In this document: positions 48,310-64,000 of the stretch, in pieces | How positions within the stretch are numbered: the first letter of the stretch is position 1 | Layout: each line of letters opens with the position of its first letter | Origin: Stromatinia cepivora | Taxonomy: Eukaryota > Ascomycota > Leotiomycetes > Helotiales > Sclerotiniaceae | Reading direction: 5' to 3' | Assembly (NCBI GenBank): GCA_014898415.1 | Contig: RCTD01000009.1 | Location: 620,001-684,000, forward strand | DNA length: 64,000 nt | Program-made: the position numbers and the translations under genes | Notes under the pieces: generated by a model | Seen by the model: only the letters and a program-made list of their open reading frames with translations | What the model was told of the DNA's origin: nothing | Database searches by the model: none

Positions 48310-49187
48310 ATGCCTCGTGTTCAAGAGGAAGAAGGGCAAGGACACCAACAGCCTCAACGGGAATTATACTCACCAATTTATTTTCCCCGTCGTCCCGCAC
48401 CTGTTGATGTCGCCAAGTATGTTTCTCTTTCACCGTCTTTTGATCCCGATTCTAATTCCATCTACCTCCATATTCCCCTTCTACAATACCCTCAACCTTC
48501 TCATATCCGGCTTACAAACTCCCTCTAGTTACCACGGTGAATCCGTCTTCTGCACACCTCCGCTCTTCGGTCCCCTCCTCTTCGATAACGTCGACAGCGA
48601 TTGCCGCGACCATTGTGCTAATGAACGAACCTTCCTCTCTTACCTCCGTCTCTCCATCTACATGACCATTGTCTCCCTAGCCATAGTTCTCTCTTTCCAC
48701 CTAAAGTCAACTCCCACACAGCTCGAGCTGCGTATGGCACAACCTCTCGGCGTAATCTTTTGGGTGCTGTCTCTCGTTTGCTTGGCTTTAGGATTTGGAA
48801 ATTATATGAAAACGGTTAATAAATATAGTCGGAGGGTAGCTATTGTGCAGAGTGGATGGAAGACGCAAGGGGTGAGTGGTTGTTTTCTTCTTTTGCTGTC
48901 TGCAGTTCGTGGGCTTCGTAGAGGAGTTGTTTGCTGGTAGGATCTCATTACCGTGGTTGATGCCTATCTCCGGAAAAAGATGGGAAGACTTTGGGGTTAG
49001 TTGGAGAGGTCTGTAATGTAGATGTTCCGGCATGTAAGGAGAATCAAGCGCCGTCTATCTCGTTATTGGACGGCAACTACCAATGAATATGCTAATTTTA
49101 AGTCATCTGTAGGTTCTCACGACAGTCGCAGTCGCAATAATAGCAGTCTGTGTTTTGTTTCTGGCAACGAGTTCAAAAAGAACCTAA
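48310..49187 (+). CDS. DUF202-domain membrane protein
   Basis: Exons 48310-48416, 48529-48871 and 49113-49187 encode 174 aa. After a Gln/Pro-rich N-terminus comes the DUF202 signature DCRDHCANERTFLSYLRLS. Three membrane helices follow: IYMTIVSLAIVLSFHL, PLGVIFWVLSLVCLALGFGN and LTTVAVAIIAVCVLFLA. A short loop YMKTVNKYSRRVAIVQSGWK lies between the last two. The function of this widespread family is not well defined; it is related to the small membrane modules found in VTC proteins and bacterial YidH. The last intron (241 bp) is long, but its ends are good and the final exon supplies the missing third helix. Start is the first in-frame ATG. Confidence 0.85.
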
Positions 49188-53461
<4,274 letters not shown>

Positions 53462-54578
53462 TCGTGGATGATTTGCGATTGAAAGTTTTGGTGTTGTGAC
53501 AAAATTCTGTCGAGTGAAGATTTTATGTGATTCGAGGATATTGGAATTGTAATGAAGGGGAGAGTAGTTGTTCTGGAAGTTTTGGGAGGTACTAGTATTT
53601 GCACAATCAATTTTGACCCTGTCACTTGTCATTAGACATAATAGTTGCTTCTCATTGTAATTAGAATTATAGCTGTAAAATAAACGTAATATCTGTATAA
53701 TAAATAAGCCGACAACTTTTGCTAATCGATTTGGTAAGGCATGTATAACCCTGTGAATATTTCCAACATTTTGTACTTCGATACGCTAATTCTCGAGGTC
53801 TTATGTGGTCAAGCCTTGCCCGTATCTTTGGTACCTTTCATCGTGACTTGGCAGAGAACGCATCATGGATTCAACGAAGACAGACAGCTGCACCCTGTTA
53901 TGACCTACAGTAGATATATGGTTCTGGGAAAGTCAAACCCTAGCCAGCCGTTGAAGCTGGTATCATTCTCGATGCGGGTGACAGGGCATCCATACCTGAT
54001 TTCTTAACTTACCTTCACTGAAGCGATATTTATATACATAGAGGAGGAGTGGGGTTTGGGGGAGGAATCGAGGAACACAATGACGGGAGGTGGGTATTTG
54101 GTTCTCGGGATGGAAGTTGGAGGTGCAGTGGTTTCTGGTCTTTGGAATGGAAATTCTTGTGCTCGTCGTTATTTTTATTTCATAGTTGAGAGGCTTGTTT
54201 TAAAGGAGACTTAGTCATGGAGATAATGTGAGGATATACCGGTGAACACACCGCCCGGCAGAATCATGATGTCTTGAGGTTGGGGACGGTTGTCACGTGC
54301 GCACCATCATTGGTATCTCGTTCTTTCTGATCAATACTTGAATGAAATAATTACTATTTCTTTTTAAATTTTGAAACGAATACCACTTGAGACTTGAGAG
54401 ACTTGATATTTTTCAAGAAAATCCCTTCTCTCATACTTTTGAATTAATACAAATGATATTCTGATTTGACCATAAACACTTCATCACCACCCCTGGTCTT
54501 AAAGCCGAAATGTTGCCTGCTAGTGATATCAACAATTAATGCAGATCGGATTTTAGCAGTTAAAACAAAAAACTGAAA
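53462..54578. other. Intergenic region
   Basis: About 1.1 kb between the GMC gene and MLH1. Only a few short open frames without features are seen. Confidence 0.5.
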
Positions 54579-56924
54579 ATGTCTGAGCCAATGGATCTTG
54601 ATTCAGGGGCAGAGGCATCAAGAGGTACAAAAAGAAAAGCTGAAGACGAACTCTCAGAAGTCACCGCCCCCACGCGTATCAAGGTGAGTTTTAGGAACTC
54701 ATCCAATATCATTATCATCTGCTGATTATTATCTAGGCATTGGATCCCGATGTAGTCAACAAGATTGCTGCAGGCGAGATTATTGTAGCTCCAGTACATG
54801 CGCTTAAAGAACTCATTGAGAATGCCGTTGATGCGGGCTCAACATCTATTGAAGTGCTTGTCAAAGATGGTGGTTTGAAGTTATTGCAAATCACTGACAA
54901 TGGACATGGGATCAATGTATGTCTCGATTTTCCTTCAAAGCTTTCTTGGTACATGAGCTAAGTTTTGATAGAAAGAAGATATGGCAATTTTATGTGAACG
55001 GTTTACAACCTCCAAGCTCAAGCAATTTGAAGACTTGACGTCGATTGGAACTTATGGTTTTCGTGGAGAAGCTTTAGCTAGTATTAGTCATATTGCACAT
55101 CTCACTGTCACAACAAGGACGAAGGATTCTAATTGTGCTTTCAGAGCACATTATGATAGTGGTCGTTTAATACCTGCAAAGCCTGATCAAGGTTCGGATC
55201 CAAAGCCCATTGCTGGTCGTCCCGGTACACAAATCACGGTGGAAGATCTCTTCTATAATGTACCCACTCGTCGTCGTGCTTTCAGATCAGCATCTGAAGA
55301 GTATAACAAAATCCTTGACGTTGTGGGGAGGTACGCTATTCATTGCGATGGGGTAGCGTTTAGCTGTAAGAAGCATGGAGAGGCTAGCACCACAATCTCA
55401 ACGCAGATAGCTTCTTCCACTGTAGATCGTATTCGACAAATTCACGGTAGTGGAGTAGCAAATGAGCTAATTGAGTTTAAGTCTGCTGATCCGCGATGGG
55501 GATTTACTGCTCAAGGTTGGACAACTAATGCAAACTATCATGTCAAGAAGACAACATTACTTTTGTTCATCAACCATCGTTCTGTTGAGTCAACGGCCAT
55601 CCGAAAAGCTATCGAGCAGACATATTCTACATTTCTCCCTAAAGGTGGTCACCCTTTCACATACCTCAATCTTGAGATCGAGCCACAACGTTTGGATGTC
55701 AATGTTCACCCCACCAAACGAGAGGTCAACTTCCTCAACGAAGAAGAGATTATCGAGAAAATATGCACCGATATTCGAATAAAGCTCGCAGATGTAGACA
55801 AAAGTCGAAACTTCATGACTCAAACCCTTCTTCCTGGAGCTCAAGCACCACTAGTAGCAGGTATGCTTGATCCTGCCGCCTCCGATGCAGCGGGAAAAGC
55901 CCGAACCACGACTAGACCCTACGAAAATAACCTTGTCCGGACGGATTCGAAACTCCGCAAAATCACCACTATGCTTCCACCCACCACCAAAGCAGCAGAC
56001 GCTGCTAGAGACGCCACACCCATTCCCTCTGGAAGTACTACAGCCCCCGGCTCACAAGATGTAGAATATACATACACCGACCGCGAGCCCATCATCTGCC
56101 GCTTAATGACCATCAGAGAGCTTCGCGCCTCTGTCCGCGACTCCATGCATAATACACTGACCGAAATATTCGCTAGTCATACTTTCGTTGGTATCGTTGA
56201 TGAACGCCGCCGCCTTGCTGCCATTCAATCCGGCGTAAAACTTTTCCTCGTTGACTACGCCGCCATCTCCTCTGCCTTCTTCTATCAAGTCGGCCTCACC
56301 GACTTCGGAAATTTCGGTCAAATCCGCTTCGATCCCCCTTTATCCCTCACCTCCCTCCTAACCCTCGCAGCCACCCACGAAAAAGCGACTGCGCCACCCA
56401 ATACCTCTCCCGAAGATGATTTCGAAATAGAAGACGTAGTAGAAATTGTCTCCGAACAACTTATCTCCCGTCGCGAGATGTTACAGGAATATTTTTCTTT
56501 CTCTATAACCGCTGATGGTCTCCTCGAAGGGATCCCGCTCCTCCTCAAAAACTACACGCCAGCTCTATCCAAACTTCCCCAATTTCTCCTCCGTCTAGGT
56601 CCGCACGTAAACTGGACTAACGAAAAAGAATGTTTTTCCTCTTTCCTACAAGAATTAGCTAAATTCTATGTCCCCGAACAATTACCTCCATCTCCTGGTC
56701 CCGAGGATCCTCAACGCGAGGGAGGAGAACAAAATGAAACAGGAGGAGAAACTCCCATAACCCCGGAAATTAAACAGAGAAGGGATGCAGTGAGGAAAAT
56801 GGTGGAAGATGTATTGTTCCCTGCTTTTCGAGCGAGGTTGATTGTGACGAGGGAGTTGATGGGGGGTGCGGTGCTTGAGGTGGCGAATTTGAAGGGGTTG
56901 TATAGGGTTTTTGAACGGTGTTAG
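54579..56924 (+). CDS. MLH1: DNA mismatch repair protein MLH1
   Basis: Exons 54579-54683, 54737-54916 and 54972-56924 encode 745 aa. After a short basic/acidic N-terminus, the GHKL ATPase motifs appear: [28 protein letters not shown] (catalytic Glu), TDNGHGI and [35 protein letters not shown] and [13 protein letters not shown] complete the N-terminal domain. A variable linker spans about 360-470. The C-terminal dimerisation domain ends with YRVFERC, the invariant MLH1 tail (FERC) used by the PMS1 endonuclease site. MLH1 pairs with PMS1 in the nucleus to process mismatches found by MutS complexes. Introns of 53 and 55 bp are standard. Confidence 0.97.
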
Positions 56925-57993
56925 GTGTGGTTTATATTTATATTTGGGGAGGAATGAATGGGGGGTTGCGGGGATATGAATGTGGATGGGGAATACGGAG
57001 GGATGAGAATATGTTAATATCATGAGCGGATTTCGCTGTACTGTATTATATATTATACCTCGATGGGAACCGATGGCACGGAATGCGAGAAGAAGGTGTA
57101 ATATTGCATTGCATTATATGACTGCCTAGATTATCAAATCAGAATGTAATTACAGGATCAATAGCATAGCATAGCATAGCATAGTATAACATAGTACAGT
57201 ATAATTTCCAAGCATATATAGCATATTAGCGCAGCAAAGCCGAGCTCAAAAACGCATTTCTTTCTTTCTTCTTGCAATTGGAGAAGACAAGCTTCATCAC
57301 ATTTCATCACATTTCATCATCTGTGATAATCAAAATCAGCTATGATAAATACACAAAACACACTACTCTGTCTATCTACTAAAATCTTACCTTGCCTACT
57401 TGCCCCATTAAGATCTTACAAATCAAATCAAATGTAAGATTAATTACACTTACACTAATGGTACTCCGTACTCCGTCCTGAGACCTGATCATTCATACCC
57501 AACCGACATCTTTTAAAGTAGATAATTTCTTTTTCTTCTATCTTCTATCTTCTTGTCTTATTTCACTTTATGCTGTTGATTTCTAATACGGCGAAAATAT
57601 CTTTTTCTCTTCTATGATAAGTGCTGCGTTGGATTACTATTAATGTCGTTTTGATGATTGTTATGTGGGATTTATCTAGGTACCTACCTATGAGAACAAA
57701 CAAGCAAGCATACTACGATAATTCCTCATCTACGCACCAAAAATCAAAAATCGTATCATATCACAACGGCATCAGCTTCACCAAGACATCCAATCTCATA
57801 AATCCGTGGGGGCTGCAAGTCATCTATCATTTTCATTTCCATTTTCATTTCGTAGTTATCCCATATCTTCCCTCATTCAAGGGAACATGATATGCATGTC
57901 TACTACTTACTGTAGTCCCTCCACCCTACCGACCATTATAATACACTAGTTTAATATTCCCTTCCTTTCTTTTCTTTCCTACCTCTCAACACA
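56925..57993. other. Convergent 3' region with simple repeats
   Basis: About 1 kb between the MLH1 and RPN1 stops. It holds a pentanucleotide microsatellite (separate entry), repeated ATTTCATCAC near 57298, and CATTTT units near 57830. No gene is supported. Confidence 0.55.
57161..57196. repeat. Pentanucleotide microsatellite (ATAGC)n
   Basis: About four perfect ATAGC copies followed by decayed units (ATAGT, ATAAC, ATAGT). Read directly. Confidence 0.85.
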
Positions 57994-60903
57994 CTAGCTC
58001 TTTCCGTCTTCCCACTCTGGATTCTATTGCATATATTAGTTAGCATTCTCATAATCACATATGTGGATACAACGCGGATCACAGAGGAGTATCAACATAC
58101 CTTTCTCAAAATGACCAAACCCTCCAAATTACTGCTCAAACTGATATATTGTTCATCTTCCAATTCCGCTCTTTCGCCATACGCCAAAAGTACAGGGGTA
58201 CTCTGTGTTTGCCAACCAGTGATGGTCTTAGGACGACCAGCTTGTCCTACAACATCGACAGCTTGCCCGACTCGAACATTGACTGTTAAGGATTTAAGAT
58301 CTTCGTCAAGAGTGACGAGGAACCTTGGGTGCATGGCTGTGACGAGGTAGTATAGGAGGTAATGTGATTTAGTGGTGACGAATTGTTTGGCATCGATCAT
58401 GGCGATCAAGACGGAAAGAAGACCACCTGCAGCCACTCGTGAAAGTACTTGGCGGTCGGTGTGGAATGGGTTGATGGAGAGAGTTCCTTTACCCATATGA
58501 AGCAAACCTTGGGCAATTCTTACCATGAACAGAGCGTCAGCATCGCGGTGGTAGTAGCTAGCCAATTGTCGAAGTAATTGAGCAAGTCTAGCATTGTTAG
58601 TTCCAGCACCCAAAAGACCCATAGCAAAGATAGCATTGATCGCAACATCGTTGTCATTGTCATGACTGTATCGGGATAATGTATCATACACCTTCATCTG
58701 TGGGTTACTAGGACTTAGCAGACCCATGGCGAGAGGAACTGCTTTTCGAATGTTGGCTTCACCGTAGTGCATCAAATGAGCAAATTGACGCAAAACCATC
58801 TCTTGACCAACATCTTCTCCCATAGCGACCAAACCAAGACCGAGGACAGCATAAGCTTGAAGTAATTCATCACCCTTCTTATCATCACTTTCTTCAATGT
58901 GATCATTGCAGATGTGAAGAAGTTCTTGGAGCTTCAAAACTGTTCCAGTTCCAGCCCAAGCACAAATCTCTGCCAAAACAGCTGTTGGCTTAGACATGGG
59001 GTGATCAACAGCTTTCAGGGTCTCGAGAATGACGTCTACATTCTCTTGTTGTCCAAAGAACAATAAACCTAAACCAAGAGCCATAAATCGAGTCCACCTG
59101 TCCTTAAGTTGAGATTTGCGATCATCATCGAGGAAAGTTTGGAAGATAGCTGAAGTGATATCACTGTTGCCAGATCCGACGAATATCATACCTAAAGAAA
59201 GAGCTGCCATTGCGGAGATTTGCATTTCCACAGATGTGTCGGTGACAATAGGTAAGAGAAGCTCCAGAAGTTGTTCTCTGTTTGATCCAGCATAAGCAAG
59301 ACCCAGACCCATAATGGCACCAACTCTAACAAGAGGATTATCGTGGTTAAGCTTCTCCTCGTCACCGAGAAGGGCGAGAGCAGGTTCAGAATCGATTCTT
59401 ACTCCAGAGTTCATTATACCAATCGCCAACAACGTACCGGCTTGGATTTGAGTTTCGGGAGAATATGTGTATTTGTCAATCTTGTCCAAACCTGTCTCGA
59501 TGTCCCAGAGAAGTAATGTACCCATTGAAGCGACTGTGGACATCATTCCCTCTTCCTTAGTTTTCCAGACCCAGCTTGCCTTCGCATTCTCAACCATCAT
59601 CATCTTATCATTACCGAATCCAGCATTTACGAAAGCATTGACAAATCCTGCTGCCAAATTATGCCCAGCAGAGTCAAGGTTCGTTAAACCTGACACCCTG
59701 TTACTCTCCAAATGACTCTTGTAAATATCCTCTGTTGTCTTTGGATCCAGAATATTCAATTCCTTGGCCAAAGCCTTGAAATGTTCCGGCATCTTTGTGT
59801 TATACATACACTCCATGATCTCCTGATCCTCGCTCGTTTCGGATGGTAGGTCATCGAGAACTATTCTTTGACGAGCAATAAGGAAAGCCATCTGTTTCTT
59901 CAATGCCGGGTCTGTGGTAGAATCAAAATCAGATCTGACGAGATCGAGGTCGTTTAATCTAATTGCAAGGACAATTGCTTGGGTAAGTTGGTTATATTTC
60001 TTGTAGATATCGTGTGCGGTTTTGAGGAAAGTCTGGTCCTCTGGATAAGTCAAGAGGTTGACCATGCTAACCATGTAAAGACATGCTCGTGTGTAGGTAT
60101 CCTTATCCAAGTAATCTGGAATTTGTTCGATAATTTCAAGCTCGCTCATCAAATCGACAGCGTCGGCTTCGGCGTTACTCTTCAAAAATAACGGCACAAG
60201 AATCAAGGCTAGATCAATAAGATCTTGAGTTGGTTGATCTTCCGCTAATCTCTTGCTGTACATCTCTCCCAATTCCAAAGCAAGATGCCGTGTGTATTCG
60301 TGACCCCATGACGCAATATCTGATGTAGGTGCGAGCAATCGATATTTGAGGGTATCTTGTCTTTCTTCATCTGAAAATGTCATACCAATAACTGAAAGAA
60401 CATCAGCAAGAGATGTTTTATCATCCCCTTCCGGCCATTGTTCGTATAGCTTAATCATAGGCTCGTAATGCGGTCTGAGGAACTTGAGAGGTTTTGGCAC
60501 AGCAGTCATAGACGAGGTGGAGGTTTTGATCGAATCTTTGATGGCTTCGAGGGCACTTTTGTAAAGAGATTGGTTCGATTCCTGTAGTTGAGATGGTTAG
60601 TTTCACCTGCAGCATCAACGATGAGTATATGCATACAGTTAATCGTTCCACCAGCATATCAAGTTCGCTCTTCAATTGTTGATCTTCCTCGCTGAGCTCC
60701 TCCGCTGTTACATGGCCATGTTAGTAAGTGCCCATCCATTCAATTACCAGCGACATACCTCCAACGACTGGCTCTTCTTTGGCCCCATTAACTATGGGCT
60801 TTCCATCTTTATCCTTCTCTACCTCCTCTGGTTTCTTGGGATCTGAGACCGCCTTGCCCTTGCCCTTGTCAACAGACTTTGGTGGTTCACCATCTTGCGC
60901 CAT
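57994..60903 (-). CDS. RPN1: 26S proteasome regulatory particle base subunit RPN1
   Basis: Exons 60759-60903, 60637-60704, 58101-60581 and 57994-58023 join in phase into 907 aa. The N-terminus is Lys/Glu/Pro-rich, then AEELSEEDQQLKSELDMLVE and SLYKSALEAIKDSIKTSTSS. Residues about 400-760 are PC (proteasome/cyclosome) repeats with the typical G-L-G-Y/A pattern, for example VRVGAIMGLGLAYAGSNREQ and VAINAIFAMGLLGAGTNNAR. The last exon adds NPEWEDGKS after VILRK. RPN1 docks ubiquitin, shuttle factors (Rad23/Dsk2) and Ubp6 on the 19S base. Start is the ATG at 60903; a longer upstream reading uses a non-ATG codon. It shares a 430-bp divergent promoter with RIO2. Confidence 0.97.
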
Positions 60904-61333
60904 GTTGTTTCCAAATGTTGATGTGGAGAGCGGCGGTTCTAAGTTTGTTGGAGATATCAAAGAAAGGCTAAAGACAATGCGCAGGAAGGGTATAAATCAC
61001 CACAATTCAAGTGGTAGTTGGTAGTAAAAGTGAGTGGTATATCGTGGAATTCGTGATAAATTTTGGATTCTTAATAAGGTCCTCCAGGCAGGTCTGCTTT
61101 CGCGTCTAAGCAGCTTCACCAGATCATAGCTTAAAGTAGTGTTCCTAGCAGCCGAAAGACACCAACCTTAATTTCACACCTAAAAAAGCTTTAGTGAAAA
61201 TGAAGTGAATTTATCAATACGTTAATAAAATCACACCATCCATATCCTTTCACAGCCCAAACGGCAGAAAATCCAAAAATTAATTCCCAAAAGACGGTCA
61301 TATTTACAACAAAATCCCATAACGACTTTCAAG
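60904..61333. promoter_or_regulatory. Divergent promoter region RPN1 / RIO2
   Basis: 430 bp between two divergent essential genes, proteasome and ribosome biogenesis. No defined regulatory motif is identified with confidence. Confidence 0.5.
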
Positions 61334-62623
61334 ATGAAGTTGGATACCAAGGCTATGCGGTATTTGACCGCTGAAGACTGGCGCACACTCACAGCAGTCG
61401 AACAAGGATCCAAAAACCATGAAGTTGTCCCTACAAAACTCATTGAACAATTATCAGGTCTTAGAGGCGGGGTTCACAGATGCATATCCGCACTCGCAAA
61501 AGTAAATTTGATCGCACGACTCAAGAACGCAAAATACGATGGCTATCGTCTCACATATGGAGGACTCGATTATCTTGCTTTAAATACTTATCGAAAACGC
61601 AAGGATGTATACAGTGTCGGAAATCAGATTGGTGTTGGAAAAGAGAGTGATATCTTCGTGGTAGCAGATGAAAAGGGAGTGCAGAGGGTATTGAAGATCC
61701 ACCGATTGGGACGAATATCGTTTAGAACGGTCAAGGCGAATCGAGATTATCTACGACATCGATCTTCGGCATCATGGATGCATATGTCACGATTAGCAGC
61801 ATTGAAGGAATTCACATTTATGACGGCTCTGCGAGACAATGGATTTCCAGTCCCGGAACCACTCGCACAATCTAGACATACTATAGTTATGTCTTTGATT
61901 GATGCATTTCCCATGCGTCAAATATCTTCCGTTCCAGACCCTGCGTCTTTATATGCCGAACTTATTTCCATGATCCTTCGCCTAGCGCAATACGGTCTCA
62001 TTCATGGTGATTTCAACGAATTTAACATCCTGATTAAGGAGGAAACAAACCCAAAAAAACCCGAAGAGCCAGTCACTTTGACTCCTATCCTTATTGATTT
62101 CCCTCAAATGGTTTCTATAGACCATGTAAATGCGGAATACTACTTTGATCGAGACGTCAACTGCATCAAGCGTTTCTTTGACCGACGATTTCATTTTACA
62201 AGCAACGAAAAAGGTCCCCATTTCAAGGATGCTCGCAAACTTATAGGTAAGGACGGTGTGAAACGATTGGATGTATCTGTCGAGGCATCTGGATTCTCAA
62301 AGAAAATGGCGAAAGAGCTTGAGGCATATATGAAAGCGGTGGGCGTTGATGGCGATGGCGAACCAGGGGCTGAAAGAAGTGACGATGATTTTGACGATGA
62401 AGAAGAAGCGAGTAATGATGATGATGATGACGAAGAGGAAGAAGAGGAAGAGGAAGAAGATGCTGCGGCTAGCCATGAAGGCGATAACCACGCGGATCCA
62501 GCGAACACGGAACTGCAGAGCGAAAAAACTACGGAGATAGAACTGAAAGGAGATGCAGGACCGTTAAGTGATGGCAAGGAGGACCTTTCATTGTCAAATC
62601 TCAAGATTGAAGAGAAGACTTGA
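61334..62623 (+). CDS. RIO2: Atypical serine/threonine kinase RIO2 (40S ribosome maturation)
   Basis: A single exon of 429 aa. The N-terminal winged helix (1-90) begins MKLDTKAMRYLTAEDWRTL. The RIO domain follows: VGNQIGVGKESDIFVVADE (ATP-binding loop), VLKIHRLGRISFR (Lys), SRLAALKEFTFMTAL, LIHGDFNEFNILI (catalytic HGD.N) and ILIDFPQMVS (metal-binding D, the RIO2 form IDFPQ). The C-terminal tail from about 345 is strongly acidic, with Asp and Glu runs encoded by GAT/GAA repeats at 62390-62465. RIO2 acts in cytoplasmic maturation of pre-40S particles. Length matches the family. Confidence 0.97.
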   Translation: MKLDTKAMRYLTAEDWRTLTAVEQGSKNHEVVPTKLIEQLSGLRGGVHRCISALAKVNLIARLKNAKYDGYRLTYGGLDYLALNTYRKRKDVYSVGNQIGVGKESDIFVVADEKGVQRVLKIHRLGRISFRTVKANRDYLRHRSSASWMHMSRLAALKEFTFMTALRDNGFPVPEPLAQSRHTIVMSLIDAFPMRQISSVPDPASLYAELISMILRLAQYGLIHGDFNEFNILIKEETNPKKPEEPVTLTPILIDFPQMVSIDHVNAEYYFDRDVNCIKRFFDRRFHFTSNEKGPHFKDARKLIGKDGVKRLDVSVEASGFSKKMAKELEAYMKAVGVDGDGEPGAERSDDDFDDEEEASNDDDDDEEEEEEEEEDAAASHEGDNHADPANTELQSEKTTEIELKGDAGPLSDGKEDLSLSNLKIEEKT

Positions 62624-63452
62624 TTTCATTTCTCATACAAAAACAAAAGGATAATTAATACTAAACGCGAGGCTTATTGCTTGCCTTGAGGATTTATTGC
62701 TTTCTTTGTGGTGACCTGGATGATCAATATTTGTGGTTGCTACTACGGCCAATAGCATCGGAATCCTGCTACAGTAATATGGGAAGAGGGCAGTTGTAGC
62801 ATGATCATACCGGTATACCTGCAAAGGTGTTTAATCTGAGCCATCGATGTGAGTACCTGCACTCTCAAAGTAAAGAAAACACCCAAGTCCTAATTTGTAA
62901 GAGTCGTAGTATGGTATTCTCGCCCGTCATTGATGTGGCTAACTTCAGGATAACAGGAGACATTCATATTCTTTGTTGCAAATTATAATATGGTGAAGTT
63001 GTTGATGCGAATTTAGCTCGATTATGCTACAGAAAAGTCTCTATCTACCTACTACTGTTGCAACAAGAGCAATGAAAAACGAAAGAAATTACAATGAAAA
63101 AAGCAATCTGCCTGATATCCTCCCCTGCTGACATAAAAGTAATGTTTCGTACCACTATCGTCAATATGACACACCCTCGTGGATGCACAGATCGCCAGCT
63201 TCGAAAAATATTGAACTAGAAGCGAGTATGTAATGTAACATAGGTAATACTTCGACCAGGGGTATGTATGTATGCTTGGTGAATAAGCATGTATGCTGGG
63301 AGGTATGGATTTTTCATAATAGGTATCGTCAAAAGTGGGTCATGCCTCGTCATCGCGAGGTAGGTATTCGTGCAATAATGAAATTTGGCGGACAAAATTT
63401 GGGTAAATGTTGACATGAAGGTATATGATGATACAGAACCATGTTTACCTCT
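62624..63452. other. Intergenic region
   Basis: About 830 bp between the RIO2 stop and the stop of the right-edge gene. No feature recognised. Confidence 0.5.
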
Positions 63453-64000
63453 CTACTTGCGAGCAGATGGAGAGGTGGTAGAAGCACTATGGGCAACGGA
63501 TGAACTGTGGACGACAACTGGAGAATCGTGGATCGTGACTCCATCATCGGCCGAGCCGCTCTCAGAAACTGTTGGAGTGACGCTTGGAACGACAGCGCTG
63601 TGAACATGTTAGCACCTTCTCAGCGCCCTATGCATTGCAATTCAATGAACTTACTGAGTCAAGGACTTCTTGGGGGAAGCTTCGGTCAAGGAAACTTTAA
63701 CAACTGATCGATCCAAATCCTTGAAGCCTGAGACATGGCGAACGGGGCTGCACTTACGTTAGTGCTGTCATTGCAAGACGATTAAGGTGTGGCCTACCTA
63801 GGAACACCATCTCTCTTCCAAGATCCGCTGGATCTGGAGCCGGGAAGGTGGCGAGCAATCTGAGAAGCTCGGGGAAGAATTGGAGATGGCATTGGAGGAG
63901 AGGCCAATGCGATCATATCGGCCGCAGGAGCACCATAAGCTCCAACATTGTACTCATTGGTGCGGAATTGACGACGCTCAGTGGTGATACGCTTCAAGTC
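63453..64000 (-). CDS. 3' end of an unrecognised gene (runs off the right edge)
   Basis: Three exon parts (63808 to beyond 64000, 63655-63727, 63453-63597) join in phase. Visible protein: LKRITTERRQFRTNEYNVGA and MIALASPPMPSPILPRASQI, then FKDLDRSVVKVSLTEASPKK, then AVVPSVTPTVSESGSADDGV and a Ser/Val/His-rich end (TTSPSARK). It looks largely disordered with basic patches. The first junction uses donor GTGTTC, because the nearby GTAGGC leads to a stop; this makes it the least certain splice. No family is recognised from this C-terminal part alone. Confidence 0.5.

Noticed and set aside
62297..62604. Serine- and isoleucine-rich minus-strand open frames opposite RIO2
   Set aside because: They are shadows of the acidic GAT/GAA repeat tail of RIO2.

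Overview
This is nuclear DNA of a filamentous ascomycete. The genes carry many short introns (mostly 48-110 bp) with GT...AG ends and CTAAC/CTAAT-like branch sites. Intergenic DNA is AT-leaning with very AT-rich patches. The gene set is fungal: HIS2, a PPX1-type exopolyphosphatase, V-ATPase D, SYF1, MLH1, RPN1, RIO2, an NRPS-like reductase, GMC oxidoreductases, and MATE and MFS transporters. Overall style suggests Leotiomycetes, perhaps Sclerotiniaceae (Botrytis/Sclerotinia-like); this is an inference from gene content and base composition, not proven here.

Left part (1-13.8 kb). A histone-fold DPB3/CHRAC-type protein (minus) is followed by a lone adenylation-carrier-reductase (NRPS-like) gene, a two-RRM U1A/U2B''-type snRNP protein, V-ATPase subunit D (minus, seven exons including 10- and 11-nt exons) and the splicing factor SYF1. 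Next is an unrecognised three-exon gene (minus) that no single long open frame represents.

Middle part (13.8-45 kb). This is looser and accessory-like. It holds a membrane-anchored aspartic-protease-fold protein that lacks its first catalytic Asp and has a 722-bp intron. It also holds a broken Ser/Thr-rich protein, a large F-box protein with two ubiquitin-interacting motifs, exopolyphosphatase, a GMC oxidoreductase with about five frameshifts, an MFS transporter whose seven exons include a 24-nt one, an intron-containing tRNA-Arg(CCT), and HIS2. Gene-poor tracts include two AT-rich islands and a degenerate repeat of about 180 bp built around a 24-nt core; an inverted two-copy version lies near 44.6-44.9 kb.

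Right part (45-64 kb). This is compact and mostly housekeeping: a MATE transporter divergent from a DUF202 membrane protein, a secreted GMC oxidoreductase with a long Ser/Thr/Pro-rich tail, MLH1, the proteasome base subunit RPN1 divergent from the RIO2 kinase, and the 3' end of an unrecognised gene at the right edge.

Genes are independent units, not operons. Two neighbouring pairs share compact divergent promoters (VMA8/SYF1 and RPN1/RIO2). Exon boundaries were deduced by hand from splice signals, phase and protein continuity. No clear novel multi-gene system was found. The strongest leads are the repeat family, the decayed GMC gene, the inactive protease-like membrane protein and the mucin-tailed GMC protein.
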